64,000 nucleotides of DNA from Salisaeta longa DSM 21114. GTDB lineage: Bacteria > Bacteroidota > Rhodothermia > Rhodothermales > Salinibacteraceae. The position numbers were made by a program, and so were the translations under genes. The DNA lies in NCBI RefSeq assembly GCF_000419585.1, contig NZ_ATTH01000001.1, positions 1,944,005-2,008,004 on the forward strand, in the 5' to 3' direction. Within the stretch, counting starts at the first letter, position 1; the number at the start of each line of letters is the position of its first letter. The notes under the pieces were generated by a model. That model saw nothing but the letters and a program-made list of their open reading frames with translations. It ran no database searches and had not been told where the DNA came from. Positions 1 to 8,564 of this stretch are shown in pieces.

Positions 1-21
1 AGAGACCCAGCAGTCCGTGCG

Positions 22-867
22 TCAGATTGAAGACGTCTTTTCGGGTGGTGCCGGCTTGGAAGACGTCGACGACCTGATGGACCTGGACGAGCCGCTGGAG
101 GATGCCGCCTCGTCGTCCGCCTCAACATCTGCGTCGCGTTCGCGCTCGGCGTGAACGGTTACGTAGCCGAGCGCGCGCCGCGGGAGCCATCCCACCCGGT
201 TGCGGGCCCATTCGACCTGCGCCCACGCGCTGTCGGCCTGCAACACCCGCACGACGGTGCCCTCCGAGACGGAAGTGTCAGCAGCGGCCTGCGTCTGCGC
301 AGCCGACCGTAGCGGAACGTTAGCATCCAGCACAATGGCGGTATGAACCTGCGATTGGGCGTAGGACAGCCCCAGGCTGCTCACACATACGAGTGCGCCA
401 ACGAGAGCCGTTACAGCGCCGCCGTAGCGCCCAAGGGATGCCGGCGGGCGCCACAGTCCCCACGCGCCGCCCGCGCAACCAAGCACGAGGCCGCCCGCAA
501 ACAGCCACACCAGCGGCCACGCCATCGTTGCCCGGTACCACGCAGGCAACGGCGCACGAAAGACTGTAGAACGCGGCAGCCGCGCATGCACCACCGACTG
601 GTTGTGGCGGAGGCCGTCGGTGGGGCCCAGCAGGGCCTCGGCCCGGGCGTACGCCCACAACGCTTCGCCGGGCTCCTGCAGTTGCGCGTACGCATTGCCC
701 AGGTTGTGGTACAACGCCCCGTGCGCGCGTCCACTCCGCACCGCTTGCTGGTAGGCAGCCACGGCCTCCGCGTAGTGCCCGCGGGCATAGGCCGCGTTGC
801 CGGCGGCAAAGAGCGAATCGGCCGGCGGACCCGTCATGCTACCAATGAGGAGAAGAACAAGGAGCAT
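22..867 (-). CDS. BatE-like TPR and SH3 membrane protein
   Basis: Last gene of a bat-type operon. The 281-residue product has an N-terminal hydrophobic segment, TPR repeats at about residues 20-85 (the motif YHNLGNAYAQL is visible), two membrane segments at about 113-165 and an SH3-like domain at about 175-245 (VGWLPRRALGYV). This order matches BatE proteins of Bacteroidota, which are linked to aerotolerance; the biochemical role is not established. The ATG at 867 lies one base after the batD stop, so I prefer it to the longer upstream reading, which would run inside batD. The C-terminus is a low-complexity D/E/S-rich tail. The protein is complete in the window. Confidence 0.82.
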   Translation of the reverse strand: MLLVLLLIGSMTGPPADSLFAAGNAAYARGHYAEAVAAYQQAVRSGRAHGALYHNLGNAYAQLQEPGEALWAYARAEALLGPTDGLRHNQSVVHARLPRSTVFRAPLPAWYRATMAWPLVWLFAGGLVLGCAGGAWGLWRPPASLGRYGGAVTALVGALVCVSSLGLSYAQSQVHTAIVLDANVPLRSAAQTQAAADTSVSEGTVVRVLQADSAWAQVEWARNRVGWLPRRALGYVTVHAERERDADVEADDEAASSSGSSRSIRSSTSSKPAPPEKTSSI

Positions 868-868
868 G

Positions 869-2671
869 TCAGTCTGCGGGCGCGCGGTGTGAGAGTGTAG
901 CGAGGAGCGCTTCGGCGCGGGCAAGTACTGCAGACGCCTCCGCGGATCCGCCGTTCTGCGGGGCATACGACAGGCGCTCGCAGGCCGCAAGCAGTTCCAC
1001 CACGGCCTGCCGCTGCGTGTCGGGCATATCGTGGCGCGCCATCAGGGTGCGCAGCTGATCGTGGGTCCGCCCGCGGGTGGGCTGCCCGGTGCGCGCCTGC
1101 AGCGCGACGCGAAGCGCCTGTTCCACCTGGTGGGCCGCACGCGCCGGATCGTCTGCACGAGAAGCGCGGGCCGCGTTGAGCAGCGCATCGGCCGAGGCCC
1201 GCTCCTGTACAGGCGTACCGTCCCCACGGGCCTGCTGGCGCTGATACACCCACCGGCCGGTAGCCCCAAGCAGGGGAAGCAGCAGCGCCGCGTACGGCCA
1301 TAGCTGGCGGTGCAGCGGCGCGCGGGCCGTGCCGCGCACGGTGTGCAGCAGCGGCGTCACGTCGTTGAGCGGGCGCGCCGGGGACTGTTCTGCAAAGGCG
1401 TTGGCCTGCGGCTGCACATGCAACCGCACCGCATCGGACGTACGCACCACGTATGTCGCACGCGCCGGGTCGAAGTACGCAAACCGCACCGGCGGCAGCC
1501 TCAAGGCGCCTCCTTCTTGCGGGACCACGGTAAAGGTGAAACGCTTCATGCCCCGCAGCGACGTGCTATCGCGCACAATGTCGGTGGTCACCTCGGGTGC
1601 ATACACCGTGGCGGTAGGCGGAGCCTCCACCCGCGGCGCGCGAATCATCGGGAGGTTGCCGCGCCCTGCGATCGTTACGCGCACCTGCACCGCCTCTCCC
1701 AGCACGAGCGAGTCGACGGTGGGCGTAACGCGCAGCTTGAAGGTGCCCACAGCCCCCGAAAACGCCGCCGGCGCCCCCGGCGGGCGCGCGATCGCCGTCA
1801 CCGTGTGCGCATCGGAGCTGAGCGCCACCGTCTCGTAAGGATCGGCCGGCGCAAGCAGCGGATCGCCGGAATAGGCACCCGTCGCGTATGCTTCTGTCCG
1901 GATCTGTAACGGCTCAATACGCAGCGCCCCGGGGTGCAGCGGAAAGAGCGCCGCGCGCTTCAGCATGATGCGCTTGTAGGCACGCCCCCGCAGGAACACC
2001 GTGGGCAGCGAGCGCGGCAGCATATCGACATCTAACGGCTCCTGCCAAAATCCCGGCGCGCTCCACGCACGAGCCATCCGGCTGCGCCGCATCCGCACGT
2101 CCGGACGAAAATACAGCCAGTAGGTTAGGGTGAGTTGCTCGCCCACGTAAACGGTTGAGTCACTCAGGGCCGCTTGTATGAACAGGTCGTCGGTACTTAA
2201 GCGGGAAGACGGATCAGGCGCGGGCCGCTGCGCGCGCGGTGCACGCCAGGCCGGCGCTTGCCCGCTGGGCACCACGCGCACACGAATCGGCTGGGTGGTG
2301 TACGACTGGCCGTTTACGGAGAGGGTGAGCGGGCGAAACCGTAACTGCCCCACGCGAAGGGGCTGATACGTCCACGTGAAGGTAACGACACGCTTCATCG
2401 TCCCGCTGTTAAACGAGACCTCCTGCCGACGGCTCGGCGTGCGCTGCGTAAGCACGGCGTTGGTGGTAGCCGGCGGCTGCGGCGTTTGAATCGCCTGCGA
2501 CGGCGGGGTCTCAATGCGCAGGGTGTACTGCACGGTGCCCGCTGCGGAAGCCACCGTAGGCCGCGCTTCTGCACGGACCGTCACTGCCTGCGCCCGGACG
2601 CTGAGGGGCGCCAGGGCCAGCCAAAGCCCCCACAGCAGTCCCCACCCGATGTGTTGCATGCCCATGCGCAT
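869..2671 (-). CDS. batD: BatD-family protein (oxygen tolerance)
   Basis: The 600-residue protein has a signal peptide (residues 1-28, ending SVRAQA), then a long beta-rich periplasmic part and one membrane segment near residue 460 (WPYAALLLPLLGA) before a helical cytoplasmic tail. This is the architecture of BatD/oxygen-tolerance proteins. BatD is thought to work with the von Willebrand domain proteins BatA/BatB at the inner membrane; no such gene is in this window. It starts five bases after the stop of the preceding TPR gene and ends one base before the BatE-like start, so the genes are surely cotranscribed. ATG codons at residues 1, 3 and 5 are all possible starts. Confidence 0.85.
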   Translation of the reverse strand: MRMGMQHIGWGLLWGLWLALAPLSVRAQAVTVRAEARPTVASAAGTVQYTLRIETPPSQAIQTPQPPATTNAVLTQRTPSRRQEVSFNSGTMKRVVTFTWTYQPLRVGQLRFRPLTLSVNGQSYTTQPIRVRVVPSGQAPAWRAPRAQRPAPDPSSRLSTDDLFIQAALSDSTVYVGEQLTLTYWLYFRPDVRMRRSRMARAWSAPGFWQEPLDVDMLPRSLPTVFLRGRAYKRIMLKRAALFPLHPGALRIEPLQIRTEAYATGAYSGDPLLAPADPYETVALSSDAHTVTAIARPPGAPAAFSGAVGTFKLRVTPTVDSLVLGEAVQVRVTIAGRGNLPMIRAPRVEAPPTATVYAPEVTTDIVRDSTSLRGMKRFTFTVVPQEGGALRLPPVRFAYFDPARATYVVRTSDAVRLHVQPQANAFAEQSPARPLNDVTPLLHTVRGTARAPLHRQLWPYAALLLPLLGATGRWVYQRQQARGDGTPVQERASADALLNAARASRADDPARAAHQVEQALRVALQARTGQPTRGRTHDQLRTLMARHDMPDTQRQAVVELLAACERLSYAPQNGGSAEASAVLARAEALLATLSHRAPAD

Positions 2672-2675
2672 GGCG

Positions 2676-3293
2676 TTACCAATCTTTCGTAGGTGGCGAG
2701 GCCCCCGACGCCCGCTGGCTCACCGCGCGCATCAGCTGCTGCTCGGCGTTTGCCATGGCGTTCAGAATGCGACGGGCTTCGGCAGCCGTAAGCGGCATCC
2801 GGGCGGCAGCGGTTCCATCAACGTCGGCCACGCCCGTTGCTGCGCGACGTGCAGCGCCTTCATCCTGCGTATCGGACGTGCGCTGCGACGATCGTTCGCC
2901 TGCCATGCGGGCTTGTGATCCGCGGGGGGCCCCCTGACGTCCACGCCCTGCCTCGGTGGGCGGTTGCGGAGCACCGCCCTGTGCCGCCGAGGTGTTCGCG
3001 CGGCCGCCGCTTTGTTGCGCGGGCCCCGAGCGGCCCTGTTGAGGCTGCTGCTTGGGGGGGCGCTTCTTTTCAAGTTGCCGCTGAAGCGCCTGCAAGCGTG
3101 GATGATTGGGGGCCAGCGCCAACCCACGCGCTACCGCGGCCCGTGCTTCGTCCATCCGCTGATGCACGTAATGGCCTGCGGCCTCGTGGTAGTACCGCAG
3201 CGCCTCGGGGGCCGCTTGGGCCCGTGCGCAGTGGACTCCCCCCGCCCAATAGCCGATGCCCATCAACAAAGCCAGTAGGAACAGACGCGTCAT
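2676..3293 (-). CDS. BatC-like secreted TPR protein
   Basis: The 205-residue product has a signal peptide (about residues 1-25) and one or two TPR-like helices pairs (YYHEAAGHYVHQRMDEARAA). A long Q/G/P/S/R-rich linker of about 85 residues follows, and then a short conserved-looking helix (LTAAEARRILNAMANAEQQL). Such a C-terminal helix is common in BatC-type TPR proteins of aerotolerance operons. Its start codon overlaps the stop of the upstream TPR gene (ATGA), which indicates translational coupling. The exact role is not known; assignment to the Bat system is by architecture and position. Confidence 0.72.
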   Translation of the reverse strand: MTRLFLLALLMGIGYWAGGVHCARAQAAPEALRYYHEAAGHYVHQRMDEARAAVARGLALAPNHPRLQALQRQLEKKRPPKQQPQQGRSGPAQQSGGRANTSAAQGGAPQPPTEAGRGRQGAPRGSQARMAGERSSQRTSDTQDEGAARRAATGVADVDGTAAARMPLTAAEARRILNAMANAEQQLMRAVSQRASGASPPTKDW

Positions 3294-3934
3294 GGATGCC
3301 GCACGTTTATTTCCACAATGTCTTGCACCCGCCGCATGAAGTCGCCATACGCGCGCACCGTTGAGTCTTGACGGAGGCCCTCGCTGAGCAGCGCGTACGC
3401 CGCGTCGTACTGCTGGCGCGCCACGAGGCGATCGGCTTGCTGCTTTAACTGGCGTGCGTATGCCGAGGGTTCGATGGCCGACGCGGGCGTCCGGCGTTGC
3501 TTCTGACGGCGGGCCAGTTCTTGCTTGAGCACTTCGTAGTTATGCCGCGCCGCGTCCATGGTGGGCATGCGCAGGAGGGCCTGGCGATACAGCCGAAGCG
3601 CGGTTTGCAGCGCGCCCATCGTGACGGATGTGTTGCCGGCGTTGTAGTACGCCCGGGCGGCTTCGGCATCGGAGGCCGCGGCCCGCGCGCCCGCCCGAAA
3701 CGCCTGCAGCGCCTCCCGGTGCTTCTGCTGCTGATGCAAGGCCAGGCCCAGGTTGTGCTGGAGCGCCGCATACACCGCGCCCGTCGTGTCGTCGGTTGCA
3801 CGCAAACCCGCCCGGTAGGCCGCCTCGGCTGCCGCATAGTTCTGCTGTGCGTACCGCGCATTGCCCGTGCGCCCGTCAGAGGCACCGCTTAGCATGCCCA
3901 GCAGTGCAAGCATCCATGCCAGACGCAGGCTCAT
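3290..3934 (-). CDS. TPR protein, first gene of the bat-like operon
   Basis: The 214-residue product has an N-terminal hydrophobic signal and about four TPR motifs between residues 20 and 195 (NARYAQQNYAAAEAAYRAG, QHNLGLALHQQQKHREALQAF, AYYNAGNTSVTMGALQTAL). It resembles BatC/BatB-adjacent TPR proteins of Bacteroidota. A good Shine-Dalgarno stretch (AAAGGA) precedes the ATG at 3934. It is the first gene of the unit as far as the window shows; the gene upstream is the unrelated secreted protease, so batA/batB and moxR must lie elsewhere in the genome or be absent. Function is inferred from the operon. Confidence 0.72.
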   Translation of the reverse strand: MSLRLAWMLALLGMLSGASDGRTGNARYAQQNYAAAEAAYRAGLRATDDTTGAVYAALQHNLGLALHQQQKHREALQAFRAGARAAASDAEAARAYYNAGNTSVTMGALQTALRLYRQALLRMPTMDAARHNYEVLKQELARRQKQRRTPASAIEPSAYARQLKQQADRLVARQQYDAAYALLSEGLRQDSTVRAYGDFMRRVQDIVEINVRHP

Positions 3935-3953
3935 GGCAATCTATCCTTTGTAG

Positions 3954-3991
3954 AGGGGCAACGTCGCGTTTTGCTACGCGAGATTGCCCCT
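3954..3991 (-). terminator. Hairpin between protease gene and bat-like operon
   Basis: The arms AGGGGCAA (3954-3961) and TTGCCCCT (3984-3991) pair perfectly, with an inner CGCG/CGCG pair. It lies after the stop of the minus-strand protease gene and about 20 bases before the start of the TPR gene. There is no clear T-run, so it may be an intrinsic terminator of low efficiency or a leader hairpin. Confidence 0.4.
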
Positions 3992-4034
3992 GCCGGTTCA
4001 GGACGGCATGGAAGAGCGTATCCGGCGCGTTGCC

Positions 4035-5933
4035 TCAGTTCACAACAGCAACCTTGAAGGTGCGCTGAAACACATCGCTGGAGACGCGCACGAAGTAGAC
4101 GCCGCTGCCCCATCCGCCCACAGGAATATCAACAGACTCCGGCGTCTGGCGCCCGAAGTCGCGCGTGGCCTCGTACACCCGCTGGCCCAGTGTATTGTAC
4201 ACCACAATATTGCCCTGCTGTGCGGTACGCGTGGTTACGTTGAAGTGGATTCGCTGGCTGGTCGGGTTCGGATACACGTCGGTGATGGCCACGTCGCCCG
4301 AGAACTCGACGTTGGCACTTGCTTCCTGTTGCAAGGTGTACGTCGTTCCGCTGACCTCGTCGATCATGCGCACGCGCACCGTGTACCGTCCCGGAAACAG
4401 GTTCTCAAGGGTTGCTTGCGTTTCAGTTGTCGTTCGGATCGTCTGGAAGGGACGTGTGAGGCCCGATCGGTACGACACCTCATACACGTAATCGCGCAGA
4501 TCCGTCCCCGGCGGCACGCTCCAATTGGCTGTTAGACGCCCGCGGTTCAACGGATCGTCGGTGCTGGCCTCAGCTGCTACCTCAAAGGTGGTCAGCTGGA
4601 ACGTCACCGACGGCTCTGTTGAGCTGCTACCCTCGGTGCCGTCGCTCCGCTTCCACCGCAGGCGGAAGGTGTGCTGGCCCAGCCCCAGGTCTTCGATTGT
4701 GGTTTGCAATGTGCCGCCAGCCGTGTTCGAGCCATCAATGACCTTCACTTGCCGGTAGGCTTCATCGAAGTAGCGCACATCCACGTAGTATTCCTGAATT
4801 TGGGCGTTGTCTCCCACTTCCCACGAAAGCGTCGCGTCGCCTTCTGCCGGGGCCGAGGCAAGCGCGAGGTTAAACACCTCCGGATTGAAGCGCAGCCATC
4901 CAATCGACTCCATCAGCGCCGCGGAAAGGCCCGGATCGCGAATGGCCTGTCCGGCCGGAAGGGCCGGCTTCATGAGCGTTGTGATAAACGTCTGCTGATC
5001 CCAGTGCGAGTAGCTCGACCCACCGCTCCAGCTACTTGGCGTGTAGAGTTTGGCCGGGGCCCCCACCTCGGCATTTACCGGCGTGTCGTTGAAGTAGATG
5101 CCGCCCGCTCCACCACTGGGCGCGCCGCCGGTGAACAAGTTGCCCAGCTCCTGCGACGGATTCGCGTACGAAAGCATCGGGCTGCCCGGCCCGTCTTCTA
5201 CAAACAGGTCGTAGATCACCGGAAACAGGTCGCCGTTGCTCGATTGCAAGCCGTAACAACCCGCGTCGGCTTGGCCGCATCCGTCTTGCCCGTAGCTGCC
5301 CGAGCCGGTAAACCCAAGCCCATGGCCGATTTCATGCAGGATGACGGTCTCAAAGTCCAGCTCGTTGGGCTGCAAACCGTTCGGGTCTTCGTCAAAGTAC
5401 CAGTCGTTACGGCTGGCGCTAAAGAGGGCAAAAATCTCTGGGTCTTGTCCGTTGAGGTCTTCTCCAGCAAGCGCATTGGCAAGCCCGATGGGATACCACG
5501 TTTCTTGTTGGGGCGCACCCTGGAAGTTCGCAAAGTACGTAAACGGCCCCGCAGCGCCCAATACATTGGCGCCTAACTGCGACGTCCAGCATGCGCGCAC
5601 GGTAAGCGGCACCTCTGTATCGATCGTTTGGGCCCACGTGGTCGTCGCCCGCTGAAAGGCAATTTGCGCTTCTGCGGGCCAGCTATCGCAGCTGTATTGT
5701 CCGTTGAAGATCGTTTCGCCGGTGGGGACGAACTCCACGTTGATGTCCGACACCTTGGGCCGTGGTTGGCGCTCGGGACGCGGCACGATCACCTTCCCTT
5801 GAAAGGGAGCCGGCGGCAGCACATGCGGAAGGTCGCCCGTTGTACCGTCGCGCCGCTCTTGGGCGTGCACCGCAGGGACAAGGCTTACGAAAAGAAACAG
5901 CAGTACGCCGACAAATGAAAGGAGACGTTGCAT
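4035..5933 (-). CDS. Secreted metalloprotease-like protein with T9SS sorting domain
   Basis: The 632-residue protein has a signal peptide (residues 1-25, ending AVHAQ), a protease-like domain with HEIGH at residues 200-204, a later SHWD motif near residue 312, and an LMESIGW end of the domain near 345. Fibronectin-type beta domains follow at about 350-545. The C-terminal 80 residues begin DVYPNPTSQRIHF and contain YNTLGQRVYE and GVYFVRV, the hallmarks of the type A T9SS sorting domain. It should therefore be exported across the outer membrane and be cell-attached or released. The third metzincin zinc ligand (HExxHxxGxxH) is replaced by Gly210; related bacterial proteins also carry HExxHGLGF, so activity remains possible. 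The substrate is unknown. Confidence 0.85.
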   Translation of the reverse strand: MQRLLSFVGVLLFLFVSLVPAVHAQERRDGTTGDLPHVLPPAPFQGKVIVPRPERQPRPKVSDINVEFVPTGETIFNGQYSCDSWPAEAQIAFQRATTTWAQTIDTEVPLTVRACWTSQLGANVLGAAGPFTYFANFQGAPQQETWYPIGLANALAGEDLNGQDPEIFALFSASRNDWYFDEDPNGLQPNELDFETVILHEIGHGLGFTGSGSYGQDGCGQADAGCYGLQSSNGDLFPVIYDLFVEDGPGSPMLSYANPSQELGNLFTGGAPSGGAGGIYFNDTPVNAEVGAPAKLYTPSSWSGGSSYSHWDQQTFITTLMKPALPAGQAIRDPGLSAALMESIGWLRFNPEVFNLALASAPAEGDATLSWEVGDNAQIQEYYVDVRYFDEAYRQVKVIDGSNTAGGTLQTTIEDLGLGQHTFRLRWKRSDGTEGSSSTEPSVTFQLTTFEVAAEASTDDPLNRGRLTANWSVPPGTDLRDYVYEVSYRSGLTRPFQTIRTTTETQATLENLFPGRYTVRVRMIDEVSGTTYTLQQEASANVEFSGDVAITDVYPNPTSQRIHFNVTTRTAQQGNIVVYNTLGQRVYEATRDFGRQTPESVDIPVGGWGSGVYFVRVSSDVFQRTFKVAVVN

Positions 5934-6130
5934 TGCTCAGACATCAACTGCGAAGAAGATCGATTGTGCGTGTACAGCGCACACGCCTTTCCGAATTTAA
6001 CAAAGGGCGAAGGAAAATGCAGGGCTAAAACCGCTTTCACAATTGTTTACACCTGATTCACATTCGGTGCGAGCGCGAGCGCCGGTGGACGGTATACGAG
6101 GCCCGCTTTTAATCATCGCTTTTTGCTGCT

Positions 6131-6622
6131 ATGCCTTCACGTACTGCGCCCGGCCCCGACCAAGAATCGGTGTGGGACTACCCGCGCCCGCCGCGTTTGG
6201 AACGCACCGACCGCCACCTGCAGGTGATATTTGACGGCGTCCTCCTTGCTGACACCACTGCGGCGTATCGCGTGCTTGAGACGAGTCACCCGCCCACCTA
6301 CTATCTGCCGCCCGATGACATTGCCATGGAGCACTTGCAGCAAACCGGACAGCGAACGCTGTGCGAGTTTAAGGGCCAGGCGGTGTACTACGATGTAGCC
6401 GTCGGCGAGGCCCGCGCCGAAGCCGCCGCTTGGGCATACCCGAACCCGCGGCCGCGCTTCCAGGACATCGCGGGCTACGTTTCGTTCTACGCGCACCGCA
6501 TGGACCGCTGCGTGGTGGACGGCGAAGATGTTGCCCCGCAGGAAGGGTCGTTCTATGGCGGCTGGATCACATCAGACGTTGTGGGGCCGTTTAAGGGCGG
6601 GCCCGGAACACGGGGCTGGTAG
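6131..6622 (+). CDS. DUF427 domain protein
   Basis: The 163-residue soluble protein matches the DUF427 family in length and motifs: VWDYPRPPRLE at the start, then TYYLPPDDIAMEHL, the CEFKGQAVYYDV segment, AWAYPNP and VSFYAHRMD near residue 120. The family has a compact beta-fold and no established reaction. It stands alone, with a divergent promoter region shared with the secreted protease gene at 5934-6130, and ends before a hairpin and tRNA-Ser on the other strand. The ATG at 6131 gives the family length. Confidence 0.85.
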   Translation: MPSRTAPGPDQESVWDYPRPPRLERTDRHLQVIFDGVLLADTTAAYRVLETSHPPTYYLPPDDIAMEHLQQTGQRTLCEFKGQAVYYDVAVGEARAEAAAWAYPNPRPRFQDIAGYVSFYAHRMDRCVVDGEDVAPQEGSFYGGWITSDVVGPFKGGPGTRGW

Positions 6623-6655
6623 GGGCGCGTGCGGGATGCAATGGCCGTCGACACA

Positions 6656-6698
6656 CAAGCGCCCGCCGCGCACGGAATTGTGCACAAGCGGGCGTTTG
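6656..6698. terminator. Hairpin after tRNA-Ser
   Basis: CAAGCGCCCGC (6656-6666) pairs with GCGGGCGTTTG (6688-6698) with one mismatch, and a smaller inner GCAC/GTGC pair sits in the loop. It lies just downstream of the minus-strand tRNA-Ser and downstream of the plus-strand DUF427 gene, so it can end both transcripts. T-runs are short, so the call is moderate. Confidence 0.4.
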
Positions 6699-6701
6699 AT
6701 T

Positions 6702-6793
6702 TGGCGGTGGGGGAGGGATTCGAACCCCCGGTACCCTAACGGGCACTCCGGTTTTCGAGACCGGTGCGTTCAGCCAGGCTCCGCCACCCCACC
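6702..6793 (-). tRNA. tRNA-Ser (anticodon CGA)
   Basis: On the minus strand the gene starts GGTGGGGTGGCGGAG, and the 3' arm CCCCACC pairs with the first seven bases. The anticodon loop is CTCGAAA between CCGGT and ACCGG arms, giving CGA (serine codon UCG). It has the long variable arm of class II tRNAs and a T-loop GTTCGAATC. The terminal CCA is encoded (6702-6704), with discriminator G at 6705. Confidence 0.96.
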
Positions 6794-6887
6794 GTTTTGA
6801 TACAGCGCCAGGCGCTGCATGCGCCAATATGTTCGTCGCTGTGTACCCTACGCCTCCCTGCGCGTTCCGCCCCCTGGCCGCATGCGT

Positions 6888-7148
6888 TCACAAATTCAGG
6901 ATGAAGGCCCGCGCCCGTTCTGTTGATCGTACGGCTTGCCATACGTCTCGTAGGGTGATGGGCGTCGGGTCGGGGGCCGCGAAGCGATCGAGGCCCAGCC
7001 GCAGCGCCCCCGCCGCGTAGCCCGCCAAAAATCCATCGTCAAGGGCGTCGTGCAGCGCCGTTTTGATTGTCCGGCGCCCCGATCCGGTGGCCGAGTGGCC
7101 GTGCAGGTTAAGGGGTACGGTTGCCCCATCATCGTCAACGCGTGGCAT
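6888..7148 (-). CDS. Small conserved-looking protein of unknown function
   Basis: The 86-residue product begins MPRVDDDG and includes LNLHGHSATGSGRRTIKTA and a hydrophobic, Ala/Gly/Leu-rich middle. I do not recognise a family; the LHGHS stretch faintly recalls Smr domains but the rest does not fit. It is read as real because its ATG lies 12 bases after the stop of the GlmU-like gene on the same strand, with gene-like codon use. An in-frame GTG three codons earlier is an alternative start. Confidence 0.55.
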   Translation of the reverse strand: MPRVDDDGATVPLNLHGHSATGSGRRTIKTALHDALDDGFLAGYAAGALRLGLDRFAAPDPTPITLRDVWQAVRSTERARAFILNL

Positions 7149-7160
7149 AGTGGGCACCGG

Positions 7161-8459
7161 TTACATGCTGGACAAAGCCTCAGCACGCGCGTCGGTTGTC
7201 TCCTCAAAGAGGGTGCGCAGGAGCGCCTCGTCGGCCGCGTCAAAGGCCGTGTCGCGACGCGCCATCACGCGTTCGGCCACCGCCAGCGCCTTGGGCAGCC
7301 GGTACGTCGCAAAGCCGTGGTGCGCGCCGCCCCAGGCAAACGACGGGACGTAGCGCGGCAGAAAGTCGCCGCCAAACAGGTTGCAGCACGTACCCACGAC
7401 GGTGCCCGTGTTAAACATCGTGTTGATGCCGCACTTGGAATGATCGCCCATGAACAGGCCCACAAACTGGCGCCCGGTATCTACCGGCGCGCGGGCGGCC
7501 GGGTCGTAAGCACGTACGGTGCCGTAGTCGTTTTTCAGATTGGAGGTGTTGGTGTCGGCCCCAAGGTTGCACCATTGCCCCAGGTATGCGTGCCCCAGGA
7601 AACCGGCGTGGCCTTTGTTGCTGAGGCACTGAATGATTGAATCGTGCACCTCGCCGCCCACCTTGCTCCAGTACCCGAAGGCCGCGTTTTCAATGTCGGC
7701 CTGCGGCTTGATCTGGCACTGCGGCCCCACGTACGCCGGCCCGCGCAGCAGCGCGTGGGCCTGAATGGTGGCGTTTTGGCCGATGTAGAGCGGCCCGCCG
7801 CTGGCATCGAGGATGGCACCGGGATGCACCGTCGCGCCGGGCGCGAGGTAGATGGCCTCGGGCCGCACGCCCACCGCGCTGGGATGCACCGTGGTGTTGG
7901 CGCGCTCGTGGATCGACTCCAGGATGTTGTACGGCCCGGTGCGCGCTTCAAAATCGCGGTGGAGCGCCGGGCGCAGCGTATCCAGCAAGTCCCACGGATG
8001 GGTGACGAGCGTCGCGCCGTCCACAAACGTGGGGGGCAGGCGATCGACCACGTCGGGTCCCAGGGCCTCGCGCTCCAGCACGTCGTCGGGCAGGCGTGCA
8101 GCGGCATCGGGGCACCACGCGGCCACCAGCACATCGTCTTGCAGGAAGGCCGCCGGCTCGGGCGATTGCGTGGCGCGCCGCACTTGTTGCAACAGCGGCC
8201 CTTCTTCGGCCACCCAGCGGCCGTTGACGAACAGCACATCGGCGCCGCCGGGCACAGCCGTGAAGGCCTCGGGATGCGCGCGCCGCGTGACGCCGCGCAC
8301 CAGCGACCGGGCGTGTACGGCCGTGCCCCGCCCCTCAAACGCCTCCAGCGCCGTCTCGGCCAGGGTGCGGCCGCCCAGCCGCAGGTCGTACGCGGCCCGC
8401 GTGTTGACGAGCGGGCGCAGGTGCGGCACATGCGCATCCTCAAACAGACAGCAGATCAT
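7161..8459 (-). CDS. Alternate bacterial GlmU-like sugar nucleotidyltransferase
   Basis: The 432-residue protein resembles the Bacteroidota-type alternate GlmU: a putative UDP-GlcNAc diphosphorylase plus glucosamine-1-phosphate acetyltransferase in one chain. The N-terminal half (FEDAHVPHLRPLVNTRAAYDL) lacks the classic LAAGxGTRM loop, as in this subfamily. The C-terminal half, from about residue 215, is a left-handed beta-helix of hexapeptide repeats (APGATVHPGAIL, GPLYIGQNATIQ, ENAAFGYWSKVGGEVHDS). It would act in cytoplasmic cell-wall precursor synthesis. The ATG at 8459 is chosen because the upstream in-frame stretch is not conserved-looking. It lies in the TatD-OsmC-CcmB operon, about 105 bases after ccmB. 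Confidence 0.78.
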   Translation of the reverse strand: MICCLFEDAHVPHLRPLVNTRAAYDLRLGGRTLAETALEAFEGRGTAVHARSLVRGVTRRAHPEAFTAVPGGADVLFVNGRWVAEEGPLLQQVRRATQSPEPAAFLQDDVLVAAWCPDAAARLPDDVLEREALGPDVVDRLPPTFVDGATLVTHPWDLLDTLRPALHRDFEARTGPYNILESIHERANTTVHPSAVGVRPEAIYLAPGATVHPGAILDASGGPLYIGQNATIQAHALLRGPAYVGPQCQIKPQADIENAAFGYWSKVGGEVHDSIIQCLSNKGHAGFLGHAYLGQWCNLGADTNTSNLKNDYGTVRAYDPAARAPVDTGRQFVGLFMGDHSKCGINTMFNTGTVVGTCCNLFGGDFLPRYVPSFAWGGAHHGFATYRLPKALAVAERVMARRDTAFDAADEALLRTLFEETTDARAEALSSM

Positions 8460-8564
8460 AAGCAGGCAGCAGCATCGATGTCCTGAAAAGCGGCGACGTA
8501 GCAGATGCAGCATACCCAAGCCGTGCCGAAGAATCCAGCCCGCCGGGCACAGCGCGGCCTGCGG

